The notes under the pieces are model-generated. The model was not told the origin of the DNA, ran no database searches, and saw only the letters and a program-made list of their open reading frames with translations. This document shows positions 42,540-52,369 of a DNA stretch of 64,000 nucleotides, in pieces. The DNA comes from Phaeocystidibacter luteus (GTDB lineage: Bacteria > Bacteroidota > Bacteroidia > Flavobacteriales > Schleiferiaceae): the NCBI RefSeq assembly GCF_008933115.1, contig NZ_WBVO01000008.1, positions 98,540 to 162,539 on the forward strand. The letters are read 5' to 3'. The position numbers and the translations under genes were made by a program. Positions within the stretch are counted from its first letter, which is position 1. Each line of letters opens with the position of its first letter.

Positions 42540-43925
42540 ATGGGATGTAGCACATGCAGTAGTGGTGGCGGTCTTCCCAAAGGATGCCGGGGGAATGGAT
42601 CGTGTGGAACAAGTGGATGCGACACACTCACCGTTTTTGATTGGCTTTCGGACATGGAACAACCAGCCGGACAAAAGCCATTCGAATGGGTAGAGGTTCG
42701 CTTTAAGAACGGCCGAAAGGAGTTCTATAAAAATGTAGACGAGCTATCCCTTCACATGGGAGACATGATAGCCGTTGAGGCCCAGCCAGGCCACGATGTC
42801 GGACAAGTATCTCTCACCGGGGAACTCGTCAGGCTTCAAATGCGAAAGAAGCGCTTTCGTCAACACCCCGATCAATTCCTCAAGGTTTACCGAAAGGCCA
42901 ACCAGAAAGACCTCGACCTTTGGACAAAAGGTCGCGAAAGAGAGAATGAAACCATGCTCAAGGCTCGCGAAATTGCGCAACGCCTTGAACTGGTCATGAA
43001 AATAAGCGACGTAGAATTTCAAGGAGACAACTCCAAAGCGACCTTCTACTACACCGCTGACGATCGCGTAGACTTCCGCCAACTCATCCGTGAGCTAGCG
43101 AGCATGTTCCGCGTTCGTATCGAAATGCGTCAAATCGGTGCGCGTCAAGAAGCAAGTCGCCTGGGTGGCATTGGTTCATGCGGACGTGAACTGTGCTGTT
43201 CGACTTGGCTCACAGACTTTCGAAGTGTGAACACCTCGGCAGCACGCTATCAGCAGTTATCCCTCAACCCCACGAAACTCGCAGGCCAGTGTGGAAAATT
43301 GAAGTGCTGTTTGAATTACGAGCTCGACTCTTACGTTGAAGCACTGAAAGAGTTTCCTGAGACCAACAAGCGACTGAAAACCCAGCGCGGCGACGCAGCA
43401 TACATGAAGATGGACATCTTCCAGGGTAAAATGTGGTATGCTTATGTGGATGAGGCGATGACCTGGGTTGCGCTAGACACCAGCGCTGTAAAAGAGATCT
43501 TAGAGATGAACGCCAAAGGCGAAAAGCCCGCTTCACTCGAAGAACTCATGGCTGAGGTTGAGGTAGCTGAACCGGATTTCGATAATGTAGTTGGTCAAGA
43601 TGACATCAACCGTTTCGATCGACCGCAACGCAGCCGCAACAAGCGTCGCAAACCGAGAGGCAATTCTCAGCAGGGAGGCACAGGTCAGCCAGCACAGAAC
43701 AAACAAAATGCTGCGCCTGAAGCAAAAGAAAATCAAAAGCCGAAACGTTCCAACAACAGGAATAAGCCTAAAGGACCACGTCAGAAGCAAGGCGGCCAAC
43801 AAGCATCTGCAGAGAACAAAGGCAATGCCCCGAAGGCACAAGGCAACAGCAACAATCGAAACAAGAAGAGAAGACGTCCGAATCGCAACCGATCCGGTAA
43901 TCAAAAGCCAAATGATCAAGCGTAA
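42540..43925 (+). CDS. PSP1-domain protein (RicT-like)
   Basis: 461 residues. The N-terminus is Cys-rich (MGCSTCSSGGGLPKGCRGNG) and could bind an Fe-S cluster or zinc. The PSP1 domain covers about 130-290 (FYYTADDRVDFRQLIRELASMFRVRIEMRQIGAR), then SRLGGIGSCGRELCCSTWL and KLAGQCGKLKCCLNYELDSY, with the clustered cysteines of RicT/YaaT. In Bacillus RicT works with RicA and RicF on RNA processing and carries Fe-S clusters. The C-terminal 110 residues are an Asn/Lys/Gln/Arg-rich tail. It is the first gene of the ricT-gldH-pbp1A set conserved in Bacteroidota; a 14-base overlap with gldH suggests coupling. Confidence 0.85.
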   Translation: MGCSTCSSGGGLPKGCRGNGSCGTSGCDTLTVFDWLSDMEQPAGQKPFEWVEVRFKNGRKEFYKNVDELSLHMGDMIAVEAQPGHDVGQVSLTGELVRLQMRKKRFRQHPDQFLKVYRKANQKDLDLWTKGRERENETMLKAREIAQRLELVMKISDVEFQGDNSKATFYYTADDRVDFRQLIRELASMFRVRIEMRQIGARQEASRLGGIGSCGRELCCSTWLTDFRSVNTSAARYQQLSLNPTKLAGQCGKLKCCLNYELDSYVEALKEFPETNKRLKTQRGDAAYMKMDIFQGKMWYAYVDEAMTWVALDTSAVKEILEMNAKGEKPASLEELMAEVEVAEPDFDNVVGQDDINRFDRPQRSRNKRRKPRGNSQQGGTGQPAQNKQNAAPEAKENQKPKRSNNRNKPKGPRQKQGGQQASAENKGNAPKAQGNSNNRNKKRRRPNRNRSGNQKPNDQA

Positions 43926-44394
43926 ACTCCTCATACCCCTTGCCCTTTTGGGAATAGCGATTTCATCGTGCGACAATGGTGCGATCTACGACGAGTTTCA
44001 CCATGTTTCGAATGCGTCATGGCATAAAGACAGCGTGGTGACCTTCGAAGTTGTGATTGACGATACCACCGCGGAGTACGGAATAGTACTTCAATTGAGG
44101 CATAATACGGAGTATCCTTATCAGAACCTTTGGCTTTCTCGGGAGATTCTATTCAATGGCGAATCGATGCATGCCGACAGAATCAATTACCAGTTGGCAC
44201 AACCCGATGGGAAATGGTTAGGCGATGGATTCGGCGCGTTGAAAACGGTGGAAGCTCCCTACAATCGAAATAAGCTCCGATTCCCTCAAAGAGGAACTTA
44301 CCAATTTCGAATAGAGCAGCGCATGCGCGAAGAAGTTCTCACGGGAATTGAAGATATTGGCTTGCGAATTCTCCCTCTCAAAGAAAACGACTAA
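43912..44394 (+). CDS. gldH: Gliding motility lipoprotein GldH
   Basis: 160 residues from ATG 43912 (MIKRKLLIPLALLGIAISSC); the longer open frame from 43591 only shadows the RicT tail. Lipobox ISSC at residue about 20. The mature part (YDEFHHVSNASWHKDSVVTF, LRHNTEYPYQNLWLSREI, DGKWLGDGFGALKT) is the GldH family, found only in Bacteroidota and needed for gliding in Flavobacterium johnsoniae; its precise job is not known. It overlaps RicT by 14 bases and the PBP1A start (TAATG). Presence is not proof of gliding, since non-gliding species keep gldH. Confidence 0.9.
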   Translation: MIKRKLLIPLALLGIAISSCDNGAIYDEFHHVSNASWHKDSVVTFEVVIDDTTAEYGIVLQLRHNTEYPYQNLWLSREILFNGESMHADRINYQLAQPDGKWLGDGFGALKTVEAPYNRNKLRFPQRGTYQFRIEQRMREEVLTGIEDIGLRILPLKEND

Positions 44395-46709
44395 TGGCTG
44401 AAAAGAAAGCAAAAAAGGACGATTTCAGGAAGTACGTCAAATGGCTTTGGATCCTCTTCCTGTCGCCAGCACTCGCACTTTTCCTTTGTGTGCTCTTGGC
44501 ACGCGTTGGAGCCTTTGGACCACTTCCCTCTACAGAGGAAATTGCGAACCCGAAAAGCTTCTTGGCATCGCAAATCATCTCAAACGACAATGAGATTCTA
44601 GGCACCTTCTTCGAGGAGAATCGCATCCATTCCGAATACGAAAACCTTCCTCCTCACCTGGTAAATGCCCTTATTGCAACAGAAGACGAGCGATTTAGAG
44701 AACACAGTGGTATCGACTTCAGGGCTCTTGCTCGTGCCGTGGCTAAAATGGGACGAAATGGTGGGGGTTCTACCCTTACGCAACAGCTTGCAAAGCAGCT
44801 TTTCTCAGACAACTTCGACAACGTAACCCTCGTGGAGCGAATTGGTCAGAAGTTTAAAGAATGGGTGATTTCAACTCGCCTTGAGGAACGCTACACCAAA
44901 GACGAAATCATTGTCTTGTACCTCAATCAGTTCGACTTTCTTTACGATGCGGTAGGTATCAACTCCGCCGCTCAAACCTACTTCAACTGTTCGCCCGACA
45001 GCCTCAAGATTCATCAAGCGGCCATGCTTGTTGGCATGGTGAAAAACCCTGCGCTTTACAATCCCATTCGCCGCGAAGAGCTTACCATCAACCGCAGAAA
45101 TACGGTCTTTGGTCAAATGGTGCGCAATGGATTCTTGTCACAAGAGGATGCAGATTCGCTTTCTCAGCTTCCGTTGGACCTGAATTTCAATCGCTCCTCA
45201 CATACCCGCGGGCCAGCCCCGTATTTCCGAGAACATGTACGAAGCTACATGAAAGATTGGGTGGAAACGCACAGAAAGCCGAACGGTGACAAGTACAATA
45301 TCTACACAGATGGGTTGAAAATCTACACCACGATAGACAGCCGTATGCAGGCCTATGCCGAAGCCTCTGTAACCGAGCACTTATCGAACCTACAGCGCGT
45401 ATTCGTGAAGGTGGATGGCGACAGATCTACCTTCCCATTCTACTTCCAGAACAATTCAACAAGTCAGATTGAAAACATCCTAGCATCGGCATGGCATCAA
45501 ACGCCAAAATACAAGTCGATGAAGAAAAATGGCGTTTCGGACGACAGTATCAATCTCGTGTATACCACACCCGTTGAAATGGAGGTATTCTCTTGGGACG
45601 GACCACTGGATACGATTATGTCGCCAAAGGATTCAATCCGATACATGAAGAGCATCTACCAGGTAGGCATGATGTCGATTGAACCGCAAACTGGCTTTAT
45701 CAAAGTATGGGTTGGCGGTGTGGATTATCGCTACTTCAAGTACGACCACGTTCAGCAGGGTCGTCGCCAGGTAGGCTCAACGTTTAAGCCGTTCGTATAC
45801 GCTACAGCGATTGAACAAAAGCACTATTCGCCATGCATGCAGGTACCAAACGTGCTCACCTGTATAGAGGCGGGCCAGTATGGTTTGATGGACGATTGGT
45901 GTCCGAAAAACTCCGGTGATGAATATGGTGGCGTTGTGACCTTGAAGGAAGGACTGGCGCATTCCATGAACACGATCACCACGTATTTGATGAAACAGAC
46001 AGGACCAGTTCCGGTGATTCGCTTGGCAAGGAGAATGGGCATCGAAGCTGAAATTCCGGAAGCGCCTTCAATTGCCCTTGGAACGGTTGATTTGAGCGTG
46101 TACGAGATGGTTGGAAGCTACACGACCTTCGCCAATAAAGGTCGATACTCTGAGCCCATCTTCATCACGCGTATTGAAGATAAGAACGGTGTGGTTCTGC
46201 AAGAATTCTTGCCTCGTCAGGAGCGCGTGATGAGTGAGGAAGACGCATATACGATTGTCAATTTGATGACAGGCGTTGCACAGGCAGGAACTGGAATTCG
46301 CTTGAAGATTAATGGAAACGAGAACACCTATCGCAACGGAGTGGTGACGGGTTTCCCATACCGTTTCACGAATGAGATTGCGGGTAAAACGGGAACAACA
46401 CAAAACCAGAGTGATGGATGGTTTATGGGCATGGTGCCGAACCTCATTACGGGAGTTTGGACGGGCTGTGAAGACCGTTCGGCACACTTTAGTGGTGTGT
46501 ATTATGGTCAGGGTGCAACAACCGCCCTACCAATTTGGGCCAACTTCATGAGAAGGTGTTATAACGATACGGAATTGAATGTGAGCAGGGAGGACTTTGC
46601 GAAACCAGACTATCCGATGACCATACAATTAGACTGCGACCAATATCGAAGAGATCAAAACCCTGGCTTTGGCGGGGGCGATTCCGATCCCGACGATCAA
46701 TTTAACTGA
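44394..46709 (+). CDS. Penicillin-binding protein 1A (bifunctional transglycosylase/transpeptidase)
   Basis: 771 residues. Cytoplasmic Lys-rich start, one membrane anchor (about 17-39), glycosyltransferase family 51 domain with catalytic Glu97 in [15 protein letters not shown] and [14 protein letters not shown], then the transpeptidase domain with SxxK at Ser462-Lys465 ([11 protein letters not shown]), SMN in [13 protein letters not shown], and KTGT from Lys665. It polymerises and cross-links peptidoglycan in the periplasm. It overlaps gldH by one codon and ends 5 bases before the CoA-transferase gene. No odd features; the C-terminal tail [14 protein letters not shown] is short and acidic. 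Confidence 0.95.
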   Translation: MAEKKAKKDDFRKYVKWLWILFLSPALALFLCVLLARVGAFGPLPSTEEIANPKSFLASQIISNDNEILGTFFEENRIHSEYENLPPHLVNALIATEDERFREHSGIDFRALARAVAKMGRNGGGSTLTQQLAKQLFSDNFDNVTLVERIGQKFKEWVISTRLEERYTKDEIIVLYLNQFDFLYDAVGINSAAQTYFNCSPDSLKIHQAAMLVGMVKNPALYNPIRREELTINRRNTVFGQMVRNGFLSQEDADSLSQLPLDLNFNRSSHTRGPAPYFREHVRSYMKDWVETHRKPNGDKYNIYTDGLKIYTTIDSRMQAYAEASVTEHLSNLQRVFVKVDGDRSTFPFYFQNNSTSQIENILASAWHQTPKYKSMKKNGVSDDSINLVYTTPVEMEVFSWDGPLDTIMSPKDSIRYMKSIYQVGMMSIEPQTGFIKVWVGGVDYRYFKYDHVQQGRRQVGSTFKPFVYATAIEQKHYSPCMQVPNVLTCIEAGQYGLMDDWCPKNSGDEYGGVVTLKEGLAHSMNTITTYLMKQTGPVPVIRLARRMGIEAEIPEAPSIALGTVDLSVYEMVGSYTTFANKGRYSEPIFITRIEDKNGVVLQEFLPRQERVMSEEDAYTIVNLMTGVAQAGTGIRLKINGNENTYRNGVVTGFPYRFTNEIAGKTGTTQNQSDGWFMGMVPNLITGVWTGCEDRSAHFSGVYYGQGATTALPIWANFMRRCYNDTELNVSREDFAKPDYPMTIQLDCDQYRRDQNPGFGGGDSDPDDQFN

Positions 46710-46714
46710 TACCC

Positions 46715-47416
46715 ATGATTCGTAAAGTAGTTGCAAACGCAGAGGAAGCGATCGCTGGAATTGGCGATGACATGACCGTTATGTTTGGTGGCTTTGGACT
46801 TTGTGGCATTCCGGAGAAGGCGATTGACGCCATTCAGAAAACCGGTGTGAAGGGACTTACCTGTATATCTAACAATGCGGGGGTTGACGACTTTGGCTTG
46901 GGCTTGCTTCTTCAGACTCGTCAGATTAAGAAGATGATTTCCTCTTATGTTGGGGAAAACGACGAATTCGAACGTCAGATGTTGAGTGGTGAACTCGAGG
47001 TGGAATTGATTCCCCAAGGAACCTTGGCAGAGCGTTGTAGAGCGGCTGGCGCGGGTATTCCTGCATTCTTCACTCCAGCGGGCTTTGGAACGGAAGTGGC
47101 GGAAGGAAAAGAGGTTCGCGAATTCAATGGTAAGCCACACATATTGGAGCATGCCTTTGAAGCGGAATTTGCATTTGTGAAAGCATGGAAGGGCGACGAG
47201 GCTGGAAACCTGATCTTTAAGGGAACGGCAAGAAACTTCAATCCGATGATGGCGATGGCTGGAAAAATCACGGTTGCAGAAGTAGAAGAGCTCGTTCCTG
47301 CTGGTCAGCTTGATCCAAATGAGATTCACACCCCTGGAATCTTTGTGCAGCGCATCTTCGAAGGAAAGAACTACGAGAAGAGAATTGAGCAGAGGACGGT
47401 TCGTCCAAAGCAATAA
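46715..47416 (+). CDS. 3-oxoacid CoA-transferase, subunit A
   Basis: 233 residues. Family I CoA-transferase alpha subunit: the glycine loop [16 protein letters not shown] (residues about 25-40), [16 protein letters not shown] and [27 protein letters not shown] are diagnostic. With subunit B it moves CoA from succinyl-CoA to acetoacetate or a similar acid. The partner gene is not adjacent as usual but 2.5 kb away at 49919, with two glycosyltransferase genes between. It starts only 5 bases after the PBP1A stop. No sign of truncation. Confidence 0.92.
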   Translation: MIRKVVANAEEAIAGIGDDMTVMFGGFGLCGIPEKAIDAIQKTGVKGLTCISNNAGVDDFGLGLLLQTRQIKKMISSYVGENDEFERQMLSGELEVELIPQGTLAERCRAAGAGIPAFFTPAGFGTEVAEGKEVREFNGKPHILEHAFEAEFAFVKAWKGDEAGNLIFKGTARNFNPMMAMAGKITVAEVEELVPAGQLDPNEIHTPGIFVQRIFEGKNYEKRIEQRTVRPKQ

Positions 47417-47435
47417 TTTCAACTGAAGGTCACCA

Positions 47436-48878
47436 ATGCTCTCTCGGCTCCCAAAAAAGCTTTGGCTCGCGCTTCTCGCGGTGCCGATATTCCTTTTTCT
47501 TGGAAAACTACCTTTCCAAAAATGGGATGAAGGACGTATCGCTATCAACACCTATGAAATGGTGGAAAGTGGTGATTTACTAGGAGTTACTTTCGGCGGA
47601 AACCCTGAGTTTTGGAATACTAAGCCAGGATTGCTTCACTGGGCGCAATATGGTTCCGTCTATGTTTTTGGCTTTAATGAGTTTGGAATTCGCTTTCCCT
47701 CTGCAATGGCAGGGTTACTTACTTGCATAGTGATATTTACCTTCTTGCAAACTGAGCTCAAAAATCATTGGATCGCCATAATATCTGCATTCATTTTGGT
47801 CGGTTTTTCAGGGTTTATAGGGATCCATTCGGCGAGAACGTGTGAATATGATGCATTACTTTCCCTTTTCACCACTTTAGCCGCGATAAGCTTCTATAGG
47901 GCGGTAGAGTACTCGAACAGGTACCTCTACCTGTTTTTCCTATTCATCTCTTTGGCCGCTTTGACAAAAGGAATTGCAAGTCTCATGTTCTTACCTCCCT
48001 TTTTGTTATTCGCACTATTCAGAAAAAAGGTCGTTGAGATTCTGACGTCCAAGTCGCTTTATTTGGGCTTGTTTGGTTTTCTTCTGCTTGTTGGATCGTA
48101 CTATTTAGGGCGAGAACACGTACAACCGGGATACTTAAATGCGGTCTATCAAAATGAACTTGGAGGTCGATTTGGTGAAACCATCGAGGATCATCAAGGA
48201 AGCTTTTTCTTCTATTTTGTCACGTTGAAAAACTCAATTCCTTTCGTTAGTCTATTCGTTCTACCTATTGGAATCATATTGGGTCTAAAATCAAAGGACG
48301 AACGGGTCAAGACTGTATCTCTTTTCAGCACAGTCCTTTTCTTTTCGTTCACCTTTATTCTGGGGTTAGCAGGTACTAAGCTCGACTGGTATTTCACTCC
48401 TGTTTATCCTTTTGTAGCCATTCTGGTTTCTATAGGAATCAAGGAGGCATATGCCTTCTTAGCTCTCAGAACAGATCCTCGAACAATCAGATTTAGAATA
48501 GCACGAGTTGTCTTTTTGGTAATTCTGTGTGTCATCCCTTATATACAAGCAATTGACAGAGCAGTATCTCCAAAATATTCTCATCAATCCTATGGAATAG
48601 GAGATTACTTGAGCAATGCACTTCATGAAGAGTCGGCTCCCATGAGCTTTGATGTCCTTTGGGACGGGTATGATGCGCAGCATAGAATCTATGTGATGTT
48701 GCTACAAGACCAAGGACATACTATAGGAATAGCCTCTCCGAAAGACATTCAATTAAATGAGCGATATATGGTTAGCCAGAAGCATCTGCACGAGTATATC
48801 ACACAGCACTACACCTTCCAAAAAGAAGAAATCGACAAATACGTAACCATCTATACTCTTGAATCATATGTCGAATAG
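47436..48878 (+). CDS. ArnT-like GT39 glycosyltransferase, membrane protein
   Basis: 480 residues with about 11-12 membrane helices and the GT-C fold of dolichyl/undecaprenyl-phosphate sugar transferases. The acidic motif in the first periplasmic loop (KWDEGRIAINTYEMVES) is the place of the catalytic Asp-Glu of ArnT/PMT. After the last helix there is a short soluble end (QSYGIGDYLSNAL ... YVTIYTLESYVE). It would transfer a sugar from a polyprenyl phosphate to an envelope acceptor. The adjacent GT2, overlapping by 11 bases, can make that lipid donor. Base composition is AT-richer than the neighbours, and the pair splits the CoA-transferase genes, which suggests it was gained by transfer. Confidence 0.85.
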   Translation: MLSRLPKKLWLALLAVPIFLFLGKLPFQKWDEGRIAINTYEMVESGDLLGVTFGGNPEFWNTKPGLLHWAQYGSVYVFGFNEFGIRFPSAMAGLLTCIVIFTFLQTELKNHWIAIISAFILVGFSGFIGIHSARTCEYDALLSLFTTLAAISFYRAVEYSNRYLYLFFLFISLAALTKGIASLMFLPPFLLFALFRKKVVEILTSKSLYLGLFGFLLLVGSYYLGREHVQPGYLNAVYQNELGGRFGETIEDHQGSFFFYFVTLKNSIPFVSLFVLPIGIILGLKSKDERVKTVSLFSTVLFFSFTFILGLAGTKLDWYFTPVYPFVAILVSIGIKEAYAFLALRTDPRTIRFRIARVVFLVILCVIPYIQAIDRAVSPKYSHQSYGIGDYLSNALHEESAPMSFDVLWDGYDAQHRIYVMLLQDQGHTIGIASPKDIQLNERYMVSQKHLHEYITQHYTFQKEEIDKYVTIYTLESYVE

Positions 48879-49827
48879 CGCCTACATAGAACTATCGGTT
48901 GTGGTTCCTGTATTTAACGAAGAGCAAAACTTATCCAACCTTCATCATAGATTGAAAGTTGTGTGCGAAAGTATCTCGTCATCATATGAAATAATATTTG
49001 TTGATGATGGGAGCAGCGATGCTACCTTACTTGGTCTTCAGCAAATCACAGATGAAAAGGCTTTTTTTCTTCAATTAAGTCGAAATTTTGGTCACCAAAT
49101 AGCCGTAAGCGCTGGCTTGGAATACACGCGAGGTGAAGCGGTCATAATTATTGACGGTGACCTGCAAGACCCTCCAGAGCTCATTCCAGCATTGTATGCT
49201 AAATTCAAAGAAGGATACAATGTTGTCTACGCTAAACGTAACAAGCGGAAAGGTGAAAGCCCCTTCAAATTGATTACTGCTAAAGCATTCTATAGGTTCT
49301 TAAATCACCTTACCTCCGTAGAAATACCGTTAGATACAGGCGACTTCCGTCTCATTGATCGTCGAGTGGTAGAATACCTCTCTCAAATGCCAGAACACAA
49401 CAAATTTCTGAGGGGGCAAATTGCTTGGTTGGGAATGAGGCAAACAGAAGTGTTGTACGACAGAGATGCGCGTGAACACGGCACAACCGGTTATTCCTTC
49501 AAGAAGATGCTCAACTTAGCGGTAACTGGAATAACAGGCTTTTCAGATCAGCCTCTAAAGCTCGTTACTAGGCTGGGGTTATCCATTAGCGTATTGTCTT
49601 TTGGTTTGATTCTTTATGCCCTCTACTCGCACTTCATACTTGATGAAACCATCACAGGATGGACATCACTCATCTTCGCCATTTCGTTCTTTGGCGGAAT
49701 CCAGCTCATCTCTTTGGGGATAATCGGGGAGTATTTGTCTCGTATTCATCAAAACGTACAGGGTAGGCCGTTGTACATCGTTCAAAACTCGAATCACCCA
49801 AAGCATCAACAGCAGATAATCAGATAA
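48868..49827 (+). CDS. GT2 polyprenyl-phosphate glycosyltransferase (GtrB/ArnC-like)
   Basis: 319 residues from ATG 48868; TTG 48859 would add three residues and is less likely. GT-A domain: SVVVPVFNEEQNL, IIFVDDGSSDATL (nucleotide-sugar binding), LSRNFGHQIAVSAGLEY, IIIDGDLQDPPELI (DxD equivalent), and FRLIDRRVVEYL; two C-terminal membrane helices (SISVLSFGLILYALY; LIFAISFFGGIQLISLGIIGEY). This is the type that links a sugar to undecaprenyl phosphate on the cytoplasmic side, for use by GT-C enzymes such as the one before it. The start overlaps that gene by 11 bases. Confidence 0.9.
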   Translation: MSNSAYIELSVVVPVFNEEQNLSNLHHRLKVVCESISSSYEIIFVDDGSSDATLLGLQQITDEKAFFLQLSRNFGHQIAVSAGLEYTRGEAVIIIDGDLQDPPELIPALYAKFKEGYNVVYAKRNKRKGESPFKLITAKAFYRFLNHLTSVEIPLDTGDFRLIDRRVVEYLSQMPEHNKFLRGQIAWLGMRQTEVLYDRDAREHGTTGYSFKKMLNLAVTGITGFSDQPLKLVTRLGLSISVLSFGLILYALYSHFILDETITGWTSLIFAISFFGGIQLISLGIIGEYLSRIHQNVQGRPLYIVQNSNHPKHQQQIIR

Positions 49828-49918
49828 GCTCGAAAGGATGAAAGCAGGTAATCACGCTTAATCGTCACCGCTACATCGCCTAATTTTAGTACTTTTCACC
49901 TCTTTCAAAACACTCACT

Positions 49919-50581
49919 ATGGCCCTCGATAAAAACGGAATCGCAAAGCGTATTGCCAAGGAAATGAAAGACGGTTGGTATGTAAACCTGGGTATCGGAA
50001 TCCCAACCTTGGTTGCCAATCATATTCCGGAGGGCATTTCTGTTGAGTTTCAAAGTGAAAACGGCATCCTCGGCATGGGTCCATTCCCTTTCGAAGGTGA
50101 AGAGGACGCCGATCTCATCAATGCCGGAAAGCAAACCATAACCGCACTACCAGGAGCAACGTATTTTGATTCCGCAACAAGCTTCGGAATGATTCGAGGT
50201 CAGCATGTGCAAATGACCGTACTCGGAGCAATGGAAGTGGCTGACAATGGCGACATCGCCAATTGGAAGATTCCAGGAAAAATGGTGAAGGGCATGGGTG
50301 GCGCTATGGACCTTGTCGCATCTGCTGAGAATATCATTGTTGCCATGATGCATACCAATCGTGCTGGCCAAAGTAAACTCTTAAAAGAGTGCACATTGCC
50401 AATTACGGGTGTACAGTGTGTAAAGAAAGTGGTTACCGATTTAGCCGTTCTTGAAATTGATCCGGAAGGCCGCGGCTTCATCCTCGTTGAAAGAGCACCA
50501 GGAGTTTCTGTGGAAGAAATTCAGGCAGCCACGGAAGGTCGATTGATTGTAGATGGTGAAGTTCCTGAAATGAAGCTTTAG
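49919..50581 (+). CDS. 3-oxoacid CoA-transferase, subunit B
   Basis: 220 residues. Family I CoA-transferase beta subunit with catalytic Glu47 in FQSENGILGMGP, the opening GWYVNLGIGIPTLVANHIP and the GGAMDLVASAENIIV block. It works as heterodimer with subunit A at 46715. The pair is normally adjacent; here a 2.4-kb glycosyltransferase insertion separates them and this gene seems to have its own promoter (TACTTTTC at 49890-49897, a weak match). The frame is intact, so the enzyme is likely still made. Confidence 0.92.
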   Translation: MALDKNGIAKRIAKEMKDGWYVNLGIGIPTLVANHIPEGISVEFQSENGILGMGPFPFEGEEDADLINAGKQTITALPGATYFDSATSFGMIRGQHVQMTVLGAMEVADNGDIANWKIPGKMVKGMGGAMDLVASAENIIVAMMHTNRAGQSKLLKECTLPITGVQCVKKVVTDLAVLEIDPEGRGFILVERAPGVSVEEIQAATEGRLIVDGEVPEMKL

Positions 50582-50598
50582 TCGAACTTGCCATCATC

Positions 50599-52368
50599 TT
50601 GAAAGCCCGCAAAAGCAAAATAGCCCTCCTCATCTGCTTCCTCTTATTGATTTTTGGGAAGAGCATGTTTACGGGCCATTGGACTTTCGGCGGTTCGATT
50701 GCCTGGGATGTTTTCGGGTACTACCTGTACCTGCCCGCCACCTTCATTCAAGGCGACCCTCTCCTTACTGACCCTACATGGCTGAACGCCCTTATGGCGG
50801 AATACGAGCCCTCCTCTACACTCTATCAAGTTTGGAACGTCCAAGAAGGATCTCGCCTCATCAAGTATCCCATGGGCATGGCAATCCTCTATTTGCCTTC
50901 CTTCATAATAGGACACGGCATTGCGCTTTTGACCGACGCCCCTGCAGATGGAATGTCATGGCCCTACCAATGGTCACTCGTGGTTGGCAGCTTCATGTAT
51001 CTGCTTATCGGACTTCATTTTACTCGAAAAATACTCCTCAAGTTATTCTCTGATAAAACGACTGCGCTCACCCTTCTCATTCTCGTGCTAGGGACAAACT
51101 TCTTGCAAATAAGCACCAATAATTCGCTCACCGCTCACCCGCTTCAGTTCGCCCTGTATGCCGCTTTTATGTGGTATGTTATCCGCTGGTATGAAACGAA
51201 AAAGCTGAAGCATTACAACACATTCACAGTGATTTGGGGTGTCGCTCTTCTTGCTCGTCCAAGCGCCTTCGTATTGCTCCCAATTGCGGTATTCTGGGGG
51301 TGCGACTCATGGTCGGCCATTAGAGACCGGTGGCGATGGTGGGTTATCGACAACCGAAGGTTGATTCTCCGAGCTGTGGTGATTATGCTGATGATCGCCT
51401 CGCCACAAATGGTTTACTGGTTCTTCGCCACGGGGTCGCCGATTTATTACAGCTACCCGAATGATGGCTTTGATTTCCTCACGCCTTACATCGACGAAGT
51501 ACTATTCTCCTACCGAAAAGGATGGTGGATTTATACGCCGTTGATGCTTTTGAGCCTTATTGGACTCATTCCGCTCGTCCGCAAAAACCCCAAGGCAGGA
51601 TGGCCGCTCGCCCTATTCTGGCTTTTCAACCTTTACATTGTTGGGAGCTGGAATACGTGGTGGTATGGTGGAAGTTTCGGACATCGAGCATTCATCGATG
51701 CTTATCCGATTTATGCGGTATCCATAGCGGCCGTTTTGAGCTGGGTTTCCACTAAATCGCTCTTGCCAAAAGCCGTACTTACCGTCTTCATCCTTGGATG
51801 CATAAGCCTCAACTTGTTTCAAAGTTGGCAGATGAACCATTGGATATTATCGGACACCTACATGACTGAAAAGTACTACTGGAAGGTCTTTGGTAAAACT
51901 TCGGTGACAAAGGAAGACCGGATGTACATGGGAATAACCAGAGGTCCGAGTACGACCTTTGATAAGACACTTCCTTACGAACTCATCATCGACACCACCA
52001 TAACCGACCTGTATATAACGGATCTCCACAGATGGGGACCCGGTTCATTTGAATTTGGGGACGAAATGCGAAACATCAGTTTAGCGGAACATACGTGGTG
52101 GGAGATCGATGTACACACGAGTCAACCGCTAAGCGACAAAGTATGGCTACGCGTTCAAACCAATCATGGGAATAAACGGATAAAGAGTAAGGAGCTTCTT
52201 CTTGAATCCGATTCGAATTATACTTCATCTGTACACTACGAATATCTCACGCCGATTTTGAAGGACGAGCGTGACATAACCAAGCTGTTCATTTCGTCTG
52301 AAGGAATGAGCGAAATCAATATCGATTCACTTCGAGTGAAGGTCTTCGAACCTACTTGGTACGATTGA
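50599..52368 (+). CDS. Multi-spanning membrane protein, probable GT-C glycosyltransferase
   Basis: 589 residues from a TTG start at 50599, 17 bases after the CoA-transferase stop. About 9-10 membrane helices up to residue 420, then a soluble beta-rich domain of about 170 residues (LPYELIIDTTITDLYITDLHRWGPGSFEFGDE onward). The first external loop has SIAWDVFGYYLYLPATFIQGDPL, with an Asp in the region used by GT-C enzymes. No GT39 signature is clear, so the catalytic role is inferred. It is coupled with an AlgX/AlgJ-like protein (TTG start 1 base after the stop). A second pair of the same type lies convergent on the other strand. Confidence 0.65.
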   Translation: MKARKSKIALLICFLLLIFGKSMFTGHWTFGGSIAWDVFGYYLYLPATFIQGDPLLTDPTWLNALMAEYEPSSTLYQVWNVQEGSRLIKYPMGMAILYLPSFIIGHGIALLTDAPADGMSWPYQWSLVVGSFMYLLIGLHFTRKILLKLFSDKTTALTLLILVLGTNFLQISTNNSLTAHPLQFALYAAFMWYVIRWYETKKLKHYNTFTVIWGVALLARPSAFVLLPIAVFWGCDSWSAIRDRWRWWVIDNRRLILRAVVIMLMIASPQMVYWFFATGSPIYYSYPNDGFDFLTPYIDEVLFSYRKGWWIYTPLMLLSLIGLIPLVRKNPKAGWPLALFWLFNLYIVGSWNTWWYGGSFGHRAFIDAYPIYAVSIAAVLSWVSTKSLLPKAVLTVFILGCISLNLFQSWQMNHWILSDTYMTEKYYWKVFGKTSVTKEDRMYMGITRGPSTTFDKTLPYELIIDTTITDLYITDLHRWGPGSFEFGDEMRNISLAEHTWWEIDVHTSQPLSDKVWLRVQTNHGNKRIKSKELLLESDSNYTSSVHYEYLTPILKDERDITKLFISSEGMSEINIDSLRVKVFEPTWYD

Positions 52369-52369
52369 A

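Noticed and set aside
43591..43911. 107-residue N-terminal extension of GldH
   Set aside because: It is the shadow of the Asn/Lys-rich tail of the PSP1 protein; ATG 43912 gives an ideal lipoprotein signal peptide.
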